From the NCBI GenBank assembly GCA_032622095.1, contig CP136067.1:95284707-95348706 (forward strand): 64,000 bases of DNA, written 5' to 3'. Source of the stretch: Siphonodentalium dalli (Eukaryota > Mollusca > Scaphopoda > Gadilida > Siphonodentaliidae). The translations under genes and the position numbers were made by a program. Under the pieces are notes generated by a model. The model was given only the letters and a program-made list of their open reading frames with translations, made no database searches and was not told the origin of the DNA. Of the stretch, positions 11,801-24,095 are shown piece after piece; within the stretch, counting starts at the first letter, position 1; every line of letters begins with the position of its first letter.

Positions 11801-12367
11801 GCGAATGTTAAACGAGTAATTAGGCGACGTTAGCTCGATTCGACAGTTTCGTTGGTTTGTGTGACTATAGGGTGGTTAAGTCTCAGACAATTAAATGCTT
11901 GTGCACGAGTTAATCATACCAATGTCAAATATTTCCACATAGACAAATATATCAGGCATTTTATAGGCTTTGGTCATCTCGATATGTTAATATACGAACG
12001 TGGTCAGACAACGCATGTGTATTAGCGAAAAGTATGGTTTCCAACGAAAGTCGCCTTACTCTCAGCAGCTATCCCTATATGTTGATATATAAAACACCTT
12101 GGTGTTGGCGAGATGATAGACTTCTTTAATATGTTTCTTGGATTCAAATTCCTATATCCACTAGTTTTATATGCCAAAATCATGATGTTCCTTCGATGTT
12201 TATTTTTTGAAATACACAATATATTAAACACACGTAAATCAATAGCACATTACCGATGTGTAGATATATTACACCGAAAACTGCATCCCTCTTTGTTAAC
12301 ATTTTCTGGCATTCAGATGAACATCATCTCATATCTATAAGCTGACTATTTTATTTGTTGATTGAAG
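8882..12367 (+). other. Intron 1 of the PAN/lectin gene
   Basis: A 3,486-base intron, GTAAGG at the 5' end and TTGAAG at the 3' end. It holds no convincing extra exon: all frames of useful length lack domain signatures. It contains a 66-base tandem repeat (11558-11755). The rest is AT-rich non-coding sequence with nothing else that I can support. Confidence 0.6.
11558..11755 (+). repeat. 66-bp tandem repeat, about 3 copies
   Basis: Copies begin at 11558, 11624 and 11690 with GGTGTTGACCC, GGTGTTGAACC and GGTTTTGTATC. Each continues through a GTCTGAC word, and the first two share GTTAC...TTAATTAAAC/TTACTTAAAC. The period is exactly 66 in both steps. It lies inside intron 1. Confidence 0.65.
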
Positions 12368-12544
12368 AATGGTGCGAAGCAAACAGATACAACTACAATG
12401 TGATGTACAATCTGTGCACAACGACTGTGATGACGACAGTGAACGGGCACGATGTAGCTGCGGATCACTGTGCAACAGAGAACGCCCACCTGTTCAGCAT
12501 CAAAACGATGGGGCACTATAACTGGATTGTTTCAACACTATCTG
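12368..12544 (+). CDS. PAN/C-type lectin protein, exon 2 of 3 (first half of the lectin domain)
   Basis: This 177-base exon encodes residues 105-163. The acceptor is ATTGAAG|AA and the donor is TATCTG|GTGAGC, both phase 1. The first two bases complete a GAA codon with the last G of exon 1, so the reading frame is continuous. Residues 106-121 (WC...LC) look like the extra N-terminal disulfide pair of long-form C-type lectin domains. Residues 132-149 (HDVAADHCATENAHLFSI) match the helix-2 signature A..xC....AHL.SI, with C139 as the first canonical cysteine. The exon boundary falls in the middle of the fold, as is usual for split lectin domains. The polypyrimidine tract before the acceptor is weak. 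Confidence 0.8.
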
Positions 12545-15059
12545 GTGAGCATTTTATTTATATTAATGTCCAGTCGCTAAATTGGTCTGTGTAAACACCC
12601 ACCGATGTCAATCTTCCATAGTGCGTTTATCGTAGTCTCGGCGACAACTCAGTTCTCGGAAGAGAGCCACCCCAGATAACGTCACATGTGTTACAAGAGT
12701 TTATGAAAGTGAATGAATGAATGCTTTATTCTCAGCCATTTCTGCATGGAACATAAGGCAACTATTTACATTATTTACACATAGTGCATTGGCGATTCAC
12801 AGAAGCATGACTTAATAGATCTGTCGGCTGTAACATCGTACAACTACCTGTAATACAGTGGACTAATCAAACGTGCAACATTAACTAACATACACACCGA
12901 ACATATACAATACATCGAAACGAGTAAAGCTAAAAATAGTTAAAATACATATACATGTACATTATTTTTCGTTGAAAACACACGGGCTTAGATCACAATC
13001 AGCCTTCATATGTGCTACTGGGTTTTAGGAAATTGTTCAAACCTAGTTTGATAAAGATTGCCAAATTGTTCAATATCACAGGGCTGGTCGAGCTAAGAAG
13101 TATGCATACAAGTTATCTCGACGGTGCGTCATAGCACGACTTCCTAATATATTTCTCGCGCAAATTTTAAATATAAAATGAGAGTCTCCCTTTGCACACT
13201 GTACATTATGTCTGACATTTTTGCTGGCATTTATATACAGCAAGCTATAATGTACAAGAAACAAAATGCACGTGTACCAGAGATAACTAATTGAGAAACA
13301 AACACTTTGTCAACAGCTCAAAGTAAGTAATTTCCCCTCTGACATATTGCACTCTATCTCAAGAATCCTAAGGCCGGTTGTTGGGGAATATTTTGTCTAT
13401 ATTCAGTATATTAGGACATATGAAGTGAGCTAATGGCGACCACCGTGAGTGCTTGCATGTGTGGATGAACACCGCGTGTGCGGATGTAGTACTTACATAT
13501 TATTCCAAATGTCATAGCACAATTAGGAGGGTAGACAAATCATTTAAAGAGACAACTTATTTAAACGTGTAACCCCATGCTACAACAAGACTTGAATGTA
13601 CTGTGCACTCATTCCAATGAGCAAACAATGTATTTTAATACTGACACTTGAAGTAGTATTAGTAGACGAGGAATATATAACACTCTGGCCCCGAGCGTTA
13701 TATCCTGGGAATAACAGATTCTTCCACGAAGTTTAAATTTCAAGACCTTTATGCAAAGAAATAGTGCAACATACAGTCACATCACGTCCTCAGCGTTTGG
13801 CAGTTGGAAAGGAATTTTTTCTTAAAGGAGTTTCCCCGCTATTCCTTTGTCCGGGAATTATGCGTCCTCATTGGACAGTGAGATGAATATTAATTAGTTT
13901 GGATCAATATGCAAAGAGATCTCACTGCCCAATACTATGTCAATATCGAAGTCTTACAAATCCCCCTGCTAATATATTATGGGTATTACAAAACAATATA
14001 AATTAGTGTCATTATCCATTTTATGTTGTAGACTGCCCTCTCCATGTAGGTGCCCAGTAATCATGGAGATGTCAACGCGTCGTTAACCGAAAATTCTGAC
14101 ATTTGAACTTAACGTAACGTGAACAGGTTCCTTCATAGTGAATTATTTGATTTTGTGATTTTTGTAACGTCGACTCTTCCAGTTCAGTTAGCGTTCGTTC
14201 AAGCACATATAACCACTCACAACTTTGTTTATCATCAGATATGTTTGTCACTTTTAAATAACATATTCCCGCACTCATATTGACCGCACTCTGATTATCA
14301 CATCTGATATTATCCTGTTTTATAGCAGATGTGAACTTACTTAAGTGTTTAGTTCCACCAGTAACGATTCTATTTCATAATAAAAAATAAATCTTACATG
14401 GATTTACGGCAAACAATCAGTAGCACCAATGCATGCATGCGAAACAACATATATGTCACTCCTCGCGTCGATATCTTTGGTAAAGGTGCGATTTGTACAG
14501 GCGTTGTCGCGCATAGTCTGTCATTAGTATTTTACAGCAACTGCCTGCAAAATATCCTAGACATATATGGCAGAGTGTGAACTCGGTGTAAGTTAGAGCT
14601 TGAACATACACTAAATGTTAGCTGGATGTTGCTTCAAAATGACCATAATTATACTTCCATGGTGTAACCAAGGAAGTATATTGTTTTTCTATTGAGGTCG
14701 TGTTCCGTTTATTTGGAAATACTCATAAACTAATTGCAGTATGTAGGCATCTAAGGTCTACTAAAAATAAAGGTATCCGCATACAGGTCCAAGGTTTCTA
14801 GACGGAGTTATGGCCTTTTACGATTATTTTTCACTATTATTATACTTTACCTTATTTTTCAACGCCTTAATCTCTGAAAGTATTAGGAATAGAAAACTCA
14901 AGGTTGGTAAGTATGATGGGGTAAATGAGTTCTATGCCTTTGGCGCATGACGAATATTGTCCGCGTTTACCCCGCGGAGTTATCTCCCTTTATATGAAAA
15001 AATGTCATTTTATTATCTCGGAAATTATAAGGAGCAGAGCATCGAAAATTGGACCGTAT

Positions 15060-16205
15060 GCACACCTCGATATGCCCTACTGCCCACGGGCATCAAAACC
15101 TGTGTCCGCGCTCTCCCTGCTGAGTTACCGCCCATATTTTGGCAAATACCATACACCAGGATGTATAAACTGTATTTTTTTTTATAAGTCTAGCGCTATT
15201 ATTTTTTATCGCATATTCCGAATGGGAAGAGTGATTCGGACCCGAATATACAACTTAAAAGTTTTTTTTCTCCCAAGCCTCTCCGATATACGGGGAACGG
15301 AAAAATTACACCTATTTTCCCGCCAAATCCAAACGGGCTTATGACAGAGCAAGGTATTGCCGAACCAGGTACATCGGCATACTGTACGTACGCTTCCAAC
15401 ATTTGACCACTATAGTTCAAAAGCAACCTGTCCAACGGAGAGTGGGAGTTGGGGTGGGTTGAGACTTTTGGAAAATTCCACTGAAAATCGTAAAGGGGCA
15501 AAATTCAAACAACGAGATACATCTTTTTTTACTAGAGCATCTGATGGGTATTGATCACGCGCATCTAGGATGTGATTTTCTAATTTTTAGAGGGAACGGT
15601 TTACTCGTGACAATGATATATAACATAAATACGTATATTTATGTAATCTATCACTAACCTATTTTAGCCCCAAATCCAAATGGAATAACGAAGGAGCGAG
15701 TTTAGTGCAGGACCTCGTACGTCGGTATACTGTAGAGCCGCTCTACTATAAATGCAACCTCCTCAACGGAGAGTTTGTGTTGGGGTGGGTTCAGATTTGG
15801 AAAATTCCACCTAAAATCAAATGGGGAAAATTACTCCAAAAATCAGATATTGAGATAAAAACTTTTCGACGAGTGGATGTGGTTGGTGGTATCCACGCGC
15901 AAGATAAGTACGATTTTCAAAGTTTTAGAGAGGACGGTTTAACCCTGGTAGCGTTGTTAACGAGTGGTAAATATTACTCAAATTCAAACCGATACTTCCT
16001 GACGCAAATTCAAACGGACTTATCAAGGAGCAAGGCAATACGTATAGTGCATGAATAAGTTCACCGATATGCTATAGGTATGTCCGTTCTACTATGAAAG
16101 TAACCTGCCCAACGGAGAGGGGGCGCCGGGGAGGATCGATGCTTTTGGCAAATTCCACCGAAACTCGTAAACGGGACAAAAATGGAAAATCGAACTTTCT
16201 AACAG
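15060..16205 (+). repeat. Tandem repeat of about 338 bp, three clear copies and one decayed copy
   Basis: The motif CCTGTCCAACGGAGAGTGGG...GGAAAATTCCACTGAAAATC recurs with its start at 15433, 15773 and 16110, a period of 337-340. A further decayed copy (TTTTGGCAAATACCA near 15137) sits about one period upstream of the first. A second anchor, CAAATCCAAACGGGCTTAT..AGCAAGG, occurs at about 15325, 15672 and 16007. The copies are about 70-80 percent alike by eye. Open frames at 14925-15344 and 15705-16058 lie in the repeat and are not considered genes. Confidence 0.75.
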
Positions 16206-16644
16206 TCTGTTCAACGTGACATGAGATGATTTTTTTCGTTCGATATTTCTCAAATTGGGTATTATAACATTGTTTGAGTGTATTCGTTTATCTGATAATA
16301 TCATGGATGTTATATATGTGAACAAAGAAAATTAAAAACATGGCTTTCTTATGGCGTGGTAATTCTTATATACATATCATCGTTCGAACCAAAGTGATAA
16401 GTACACAATTATTCAGCATAAATATTATGCGTCCAATCAGCCAATACAATCTACTACACATTGCACGATAATATGACGTGGTCTAGGTTATTGAATTGGT
16501 CTGGTGTTGATGAAAGCACGCACCATCGACGCACATTGTGTAGTGACTCCGCAGCAGGCGCTTCGATTCCAAATGTTCTGACACTGACTCTTCGTGTGTG
16601 CTAGTTCAAATCATTTAAATCATATTTAGACTGCTCACCCTGTT

Positions 16645-17054
16645 ACACCTGCTTGTCTGATACATCTGTCACCCTTTTCGCGAGGATAATCTTGTCATCT
16701 TCCAACTCGTTCACTCTTCTCTCAAGGGCCACTGAATGCCACTATAATGTCTGCCTTGAAAAAGCGATAGTTCCATTGAACGAATCAAAGTGCTTCGTTT
16801 TAGAATTCGTCAAATCGGTGTGATTTCGTGTGTTATGGTGGCTAAACCATTGACTCTAGCTATCAATGATTTTCTCTGCTTGGCGATAACACCATGCAAC
16901 TTCGATAGGTTGATTAGAACCACAGCTCACGAATTCCTCCATCGCAAGTTACTATTGGGCAGTGGGCACTACTACAATTCTGTTCAGGGTTTTCACCTGT
17001 ATCAGAAAGCGGCGTCCTTTTCTTTACATTTGTCCCGTTTTTTGATCGAGTCAT
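16645..17054 (-). pseudogene. Degraded coding remnant with Cys motif and coiled coil (possibly LINE ORF1)
   Basis: On the minus strand a frame starts at 17054 (MTRSKNGTNVKKR...), runs into a cysteine-bearing stretch (CSSAHCPIVTCDGG) and, after a one-base shift, continues as IREEFVSCGSNQPIEVAWCYRQAEKII. Further on, past stops and another shift, it resumes near 16729 as ALERRVNELEDDKIILAKRV, a clear heptad coiled coil. The order zinc-binding-like cysteines, linker, coiled coil resembles ORF1 of several invertebrate LINEs, but I cannot name the family. Frameshifts and at least two stop codons show it is dead. A host-gene pseudogene is also possible. Confidence 0.4.
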
Positions 17055-17077
17055 CGTAGACAGTATACAGTTGTCGC

Positions 17078-17131
17078 CCACACACACATACGTACACACA
17101 CACACACCCACACCCCACACACACACCCATA
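17078..17131 (+). repeat. (CA)n microsatellite
   Basis: An interrupted CA/CACC run lies immediately beside the start of the minus-strand coding remnant. Confidence 0.9.
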
Positions 17132-18307
17132 CATGCATATATATGCATGGTGACAATTCCTGGCTATAAGTTACCAAATGATAGTCCAGTCTCCCTTTTA
17201 AATACACAATTTTCCATTTGCTACATGGGACTCAGTTATACTACCATAATGTAAAGTATGCACGTATAACTTTCAATATTCATATCATTAAATTAAATGA
17301 GCTGACCAGAGCTGACGTTGGAATAACGGGAATAAATGAAAGTCAATAACAGCAACGAATACCTGTGAGAACTGATGGAATTGCTTTTTATAACGTGTTA
17401 TAAAGAACAAAATATTGTGTAATATTTAAACTATAGGACCCCCGTCTCTTGGTTAATGATCTAGTTTTGTCCAGTTCTCACAATTTGTCTCTAAACATGG
17501 ATTTGGAAATAATTACATGTCATTGGAAATATCTGCGATCGGGGCTCAGATACCACCCACCCACCCGGACATTGTATTCTGGAAACCTTTCGAGAACCCC
17601 CTCTGTTATGACCATAACATTTTATAATAATAATTATCAATAACTTCAATCACGGCGATAGTTAGTTAAAATAGTTCTAATGTTTCAACTTATTGCAAAT
17701 TCCAAATTCGGCGAAATTAATTGCAGCCCCACCTGTCGCCCCCTCTCTCCAATGAATTGATAATTTCCAACAGGTACCTCATTTTTCCAGTTGTTGGAAA
17801 TCCCCGCCTGATATCACTTATAATAATTGTTCGAAATGTATTCAACTGATTACCATTTCAGCTCAAACATTTGACCGAATTTAGGGGGGAAATCGACTTT
17901 TGGTACAAAATAAAATTCGGGGTCACAAAAATAAAAGAATTAAAACTATTTCAACCTATTTTTGTCAGGTTCTTCCAACTAATTGGCCATCAATGCATAC
18001 CATTTCCAGCTGCTAAATCTGGGCAAGTTTGTACGGGGTCTGTGGTTTCTACACGCAGCGGAGTAATTTCTTGGTGAAATTTACTGTCTACATGGACTTT
18101 CCTCCAACCATAAAATCGACAAATTCATGACATGGCCTTACGACTGAAACGGCGATAAACCCAATCAACAAACCAAACCATTGATTGTAAACTTTAACTA
18201 TCGGGGCAATCCCAACCTATGGCCATGGTCGGTCTGAACTTTCCAACTCCCGTTGAAAATAAGAGGTGAGAAACACGTGACCCCTGTCTAACGGCGACGG
18301 CGTGCAG

Positions 18308-18502
18308 GTACCTCTATACAATACCGTGATAAGCGGCTTTCGCGTGCTCTGGTTTGGCGATACCAACACACCGATCTCGATGCAGAATGCAGCACGCTTT
18401 TGTCCAGAGATTGATGTTGATTGGACAATAATCGCCTATCCCAGCTCGCGACCAAGTAGTTTCGCGAGACCAGGTCCCGATTTGGAACACCGTGATTATT
18501 AG
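18308..18502 (+). other. Weak candidate exon in intron 2
   Basis: After a plausible acceptor (GGCGTGCAG at 18307) an open frame reads VPLYNTVISGFRVLWFGDTN... and includes MQNAARFCPEIDVDWTIIAY, loosely like a lectin-type helix with a cysteine. However, it would start in phase 0, while the flanking lectin exons join in phase 1, and it has no good donor before its stop. It is best treated as chance or as a remnant. Confidence 0.15.
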
Positions 18503-19289
18503 CGTGGTCTAGACCAGAGACCAGAATTCAGCCGAATATGATTGGGTGGCGTAATACATCAAAATGATAAAAAAATTCACAAACAAAGGAAAGAAATCCA
18601 TAAATAAAAGAATATATGCATGACCAGCATACCAGACGTACACGAATATATGCACATTAACATGCCATTGAAGAAACATTCGGATTGGTGAAATATGCAG
18701 GATGCAGAAGCTCAGATCATAGCTGCACGCGATCAGGCTATACGTTCCAGGTACTCTCAACGGAAAAAGACAAATAAATCAAAAATGCCGAATGTTTCAC
18801 AAGTCGTTGGGGACAGTCGAGCATATAATATCAGGTTGTCAAACGCTCGATCCAACATACTAAACCGGGAATCACAATAAGGTTGTAGCATATGTTCGTT
18901 TGTGCATATAATGTGCAGGCACTATGGAATAGCCGTAACTAACCGGTGGTACGAACATCAGATATGCAACATTGCGACAAAAGAGGGGAAACACCAGACT
19001 ATGGGATACCCAAGTACACACCTACCGTATTATACCACATAATAGAACACACATTAAAACAAGCCAAATAAAAGCATGCCTGTTGATTGATGTAGCGGTC
19101 CACATCGATCATACCGTGATTGAAACAGCGACAGGAAAGACCTAACAGCATGTGGGCTAACAAATAGATGTTAGTAAAATGTGAGGACTCAACACAACTG
19201 TAGTTCCAATCATCACGTGAGCCACTGGTGCTGTGGGTCATAATTTAAGTACGTGTAAATGGCTATCCGTAAATTCCCGTGCTCCTAAT

Positions 19290-19640
19290 ACAGCCTTTTC
19301 TCCAATAAATAAGCTCATATAGAACTGTTTTTAAATCACCCGAAAATGGGCCGAAATAGGTCCATATACGGATTATTTTTTTCTGAATTAAGCTCTATAT
19401 GAACCTAAGTGGTATACGATAAAAACAGTCGAATGTGAGCTTATTTCAATTCGAAATAAGCTCATATAGGCACTATTTAATCTACTTTTTCATCGACACG
19501 ACGTACCAGACTCACGCTCTGTATAATGTGTTTGCACTGCGGCCCGCGCCATTCAATGAAATAACGGGTTAAAGTCCTATGTGAGCTTATTTCAGAATCT
19601 ATGTGAATATTTAGGTCCCATATGAACCTATTTGGACGAG
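19290..19640. mobile_element. MITE with a conserved GC-rich core
   Basis: AATAAGCTCATATAGAACTG near the left end is mirrored by TTCACATAGATTCTGAAATAAGCTCACATAG on the opposite strand at the right. An internal palindrome, GAGCTTATTTCAATTCGAAATAAGCTC, sits at 19437-19463. A core, CACTGCGGCCCGCGCCATTC (19533-19552), is far richer in GC than the rest. An inverted-orientation relative at 51470-51790 keeps the core as GAATGGCGCGGGCCGCAGTG. No open frame is seen. Confidence 0.65.
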
Positions 19641-19987
19641 GATATGTTGGCTAATAAATGTTCACAATATAACTGTTTAATGTTTGTTCATATGATGGGT
19701 AAAGATAAAATCACTTGATCTATTGTTAACGTAATATACAGGCCGTATTAGCAAAACTACCATTACAAGTAGTATTTAAACTTGTGATTATATCAAATCA
19801 AGTGTATGATATTTCAAATGAAACTGATGGTGGCGCTCTAATGTTTTCTTCTTCTCCCGACTCACGAGCCGCAGTCCGGGCACCCACTTAGGTGTCGTTT
19901 ACATATAGCCGGTGAGCTATCTGAGCGGCGAACCCGTTAACGGGAGAAAGTTACTGCAGAGTATTTACACATCGCCGGCGAAGTTAC

Positions 19988-22900
19988 TAGTCCGGGCGCC
20001 AGGTCACGGATGCGTGTTTTGGCGTATAAAGTTTTTTCTCTGCGGATTTTGTAAACTCAGGTATCCGACATCAAGATCTTATCGGCTGGCCATCTGTCAG
20101 CCTTGAGCAATTTTTGTTATAGTGCCCTAAAATGTATACCCCCCCCCCAATTTTTTTCACAGACGTAAAACCAGTTACTTGGAATTTATTGCAAACTCAC
20201 ATGACTAATCTAGTAAAATATATATATTTTCATGAAGCTAAGGTATAATGACACTATTTTGGCCCAAAATTGAAACTCACCATCCAAGATGGCCACCAAA
20301 ATGGCCGCCGGAAGTTGAAAATATGACATTTTTTTAACAAATATCTTCTAGATCAGTTCATGATGTTTGGAACTGGTTGAGTAATATGACGTTATTTTGT
20401 ATTTTTTATATTAACTGATCATTGGAGCAATTATATATGCCATTATTTGGGTCCTACCCCCTTGTAATCCCTCAAAAAATCGATTTTACATAACGCGGTA
20501 TAAAATTTCACAAAAAAATCACAACTGGGATTCTAGTCATATTTCAACAAGACATGAACAGAAGGTTGCAAATAAGTGAGGTATACCATTACCTATGAAT
20601 ATTCCAACTCACTGGAACCAAAATTCTTACTTTGGCTCAAAATGGCTGCCAAAAAGGCCGCCAAAATATGGAAAATGGTAAATATTGCCCTTGGGTGTCC
20701 TGCAATCGCTTACAAGTTGTGGTTGATGTACAAAATTGGCTATTATGCCTTCTATACATTGAATACTAACATGTCTGCTGCACCATGGTTAATTGTTACT
20801 GTTATCACCACTGACATCACCAAAAATATTGGACTTTTCTCTCAAAAACTTGACATATATATCGGCAAAAATTTACTTTTCAGGTTTGGATCATTTTTTC
20901 AAGTAATATGTAACTATCTTTAGATTGAAAGGTGTTTATTGTATTGGTCTATCTTAAATGTGCCACACTACGGTGTTTATGGACCAAATTGCTCAATATG
21001 GCTTCCAAAATGGCAACCAAATTGGTAAAAGTTATTTTTTTACATATATCATTATAACATTATATATATAACATTATTCTCTGCGTTATCCGAAAATGTA
21101 GCAAATTGTGACTCACTTGGTTATTATACGTGTTAGTTAATTAACTGACAACTAAATGTTCTATTATGGTTGTCCCAGTTCCGAATGGGGCATGACAAAT
21201 TCATTTTAAAGTATGGAAATTTGCGGAGAACCTCTTTTGTGATTCTGACCATATTATTGAAAGGAAATGGGCAGAACTTTGAGACGGAACTGAGATGAAC
21301 CATAATATGTGGCTCTTCTGGTCCATTATGATAAACCAATATCAACTGGATACAGGATGGTTGCCAATATGGTAGCCAGGGAGTTACTCTATGTGAATTG
21401 GATAGGTATACATGGAGTTAATGTATGTCATGAATGATGTGAATATGTATACAATGAGTGACTATCTGGTTATGAGTGTGTTGTCCATAGTGAGATGTAT
21501 GTGTATACAGGGAGAGGTCATGGTCATGTGTGGGGTGAATCGGTATGAATTGAGTGACTGCATGGTGTATGGTTGTGTGTATCCTGTACGGGTGCACCTT
21601 GTGTGCCTGTATGGACATTGATGTGGTATATGGATGTAGCTACATGGTCATCTATGTATTGATTATGTATATATGGAGTGACTGTAAGGTCATGGGTGGG
21701 AGGTACATGTGTTTCTGTATGCTCACGAATGGGGTGTGTGGATAAATAGTGAGTGATTGTATGGTTAGGGGTAATGTGTATGGTATACATATTCACCTCA
21801 CCATTGGCCATATCACTCACTGTATCCTTATTTGTCACACCATAGCCGAACAGCCACTAAAGATATACTAATACACCCCAGCCATGTCAGTATAGTCACT
21901 CCATGTGAGCATATGCACATCATCCATGACCCGATATATACACATACACCTCGCCCATGACCATATAGCAACACGATTGTATATCCGCATAACCTACACA
22001 TGACCATACTGACACGAGTCGCCAAGCAGGAACAACAGGTATACTCACACACCTGACACATGACCATTTAGTCACTTCCTGCATAGATATTCATTACATT
22101 GATGACATACAGTCACTCCTTGTATACCTACTCATCTCACCATTGACCATACAGTCACTACATGTATACATATTCCACACACCGTCATATAACCACTCGA
22201 TATATACATATGAAGCTCATCCTAGACCATAGAGTCACTCCAGGTATACATATACACCTCACCACTGGCCATTCAGTCCTTCCAGATATACAAAAACCCG
22301 CACACACGACCACTCATACCATCCATACTTGCATATACACCTAACACATGACAATTCAGCAACGCACTATATAACCATACACGCCATCCATGATCATACA
22401 GCTAATCCCTACACACCCACCAATGATAATACATCCACGATATATATACATATACATCCCATCCGTTACTACAAGGACACTTCCTATATACCCACACGAT
22501 AATGTCCACCAGATTACTCCAGGTATGCATATAGACTTCGTGCATACCTATACAGCCCACACCTGACCATGACCTCTCCCTGTATACCTATACATATCAC
22601 TATGGACAACACAAGCATAACCATATAGTCACTCATTGTATACATATTCACATCATTCGTGACATACACTAACTCCATGTATACCTATTCACCTCACCTA
22701 TGATCATAGAGTAACTCCCTGTCTCCCATCTTGGTATCCATCCTGTTACAGTTGATATTGGCTTATCGCAATGGACCAGAAGAGCCATATATTATGTTTC
22801 ATCTCAGTTCCGTCTCAAAGTTCTGCCCATTTCCTTTCAATAATATGGTCAGAATCACAAAAGAGGTTCTCCGCAAATTGCCATACTTTAAAATGAATTT

Positions 22901-24095
22901 GTCATGCCCCATACGGAACTGGGACAATCATAATAGAACAATTAGTTGTCAGTTAATTACCTAACACGTGTAATAACCAAGTGAGTCACAATTTGCTACA
23001 TTTTCGGATAACGCAGAGAATAATGTTATATATATAATGTTATAATGATATATGTAAAAAAAATAACTTTTACCAATTTGGTTGCCATTTTGGAAGCCAT
23101 CTTGAGCAATTTGGTCTATAAACACCATAGTGTGACACATTTAAGATAAACCAATACAATAAACACCTTTCAATCCAAAGATAGTTACATATTACAAGAC
23201 AAAATGGTCCAAACCTGAAAAGTTAATTTTTGCCGATATTTATGTCAAGTTTTTGAGAGAAAAGTCCAATATTTTTGGTGATGTCAGTGGTGGCAACAGT
23301 AACAAATAACCATGGTGCAGCAGACATATTAGTATTCAATGTATAGAAGGCATAATAGCTAATTTTGTACATCAACCACAACTTGTAAGCGATTGCAGGA
23401 CACCCTAGGGCAATATTTATCATTTTCCTTATTTTGGCGGCCATTTTGGCAGCCATTTTGAGCCAAAGTAAGAATTTTGGTTCCAGTGAGTTGGAATATT
23501 CCCCCAATGGTATGCCTCACTTAAATGCAACCTTCTGTTCATTTCTTGTTGAAATATGACTAGAATCCCAGTTGTGATTTTTTGTAAAATTTTATACCGC
23601 ATTCTGTAAAATCGAATTTTTGAGGGGATCACAAGCGGATAGGACCCCAATAATTGCATATTTAATTGCTCCAATGATCAGTTAATATACAAAATACAAA
23701 ATAAAGTCATATTACTCAACTAGTTCCAAACAGCATGAACTGATCTAGAAGATATTTGAGAAAAAATGTCATATTTTGGTGGTCATCTTGGATGGTGAGT
23801 TTCAATTTTGGCCCAAAATAGTGTCATTATGTCTTAGCTTCATGAAAATATATACATTTTACTAGATTAGTCATGTGAATTTGCAACAAATTTCAAGTAA
23901 CTGGTTTTACGTCTGGGGAAATCTGGGGGGGGGGATACTTTTTAGGGCGCTATAAAACAAATTGCTCAAGGCTGACAGATGGCCAGCCGATAAAATCTTG
24001 ATGTCGGATACCTGAATTTACAAAATCCGCAGAGAAAAAAACTTTATACGCGAAAACAAGCATTCGTGAATTCCGGGTGTTTGGCGACCGGACTA
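19988..24095. mobile_element. Foldback-like element A: 1.4-kb inverted arms around a minisatellite core
   Basis: The left arm (19988-21390) and right arm (22725-24095) are inverted copies, about 95 percent alike by eye over the inner parts. The outermost shared bases are TAGTCCGG on the left and CCGGACTA on the right. Matched landmarks include the run of C at 20140-20148 against G at 23925-23933, and GGCTGACAGATGGCCAGCCG against its mirror. Both arms keep a similar open frame (20576-20923 plus; 23223-23507 minus, sharing AIAYKLWLMYKI), but nothing identifies it as a protein and the arms contain AAAATGGCYGCC words. The core (21395-22720) is a bidirectional minisatellite. No transposase is present. 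Long inverted arms with tandem repeats near the middle recall Foldback/Galileo-type DNA transposons, but the family is not established. Confidence 0.75.
21395..22720. repeat. Bidirectional minisatellite in the core of foldback element A
   Basis: Units of about 45-55 bases on the pattern GAGTGACTGTATGGTCATGG...TGAATATGTATACATG run in plus orientation to about 21780. From there to 22720 the same unit is reversed (CATGTATACATATTCACCTC...CATGACCATACAGTCACTC). The switch near 21783 is a tight palindrome (GTGTATGGTATACAT). The right block is about twice as long as the left. Frames on both strands are artefacts of the repeat. Confidence 0.8.

Noticed and set aside
14925-16058. Frames of 139 and 117 codons
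   Set aside because: Both lie in the 338-base tandem array and do not match each other in frame, so they are not conserved coding sequence.
18308-18502. Possible extra lectin-domain exon in intron 2
   Set aside because: The acceptor would be phase 0 while the flanking exons join in phase 1, there is no good donor, and the existing three-exon join already gives a complete lectin domain.
21412-22344. Several 60-100-codon frames rich in histidine, threonine or valine and methionine
   Set aside because: They are translations of the bidirectional minisatellite in foldback element A.
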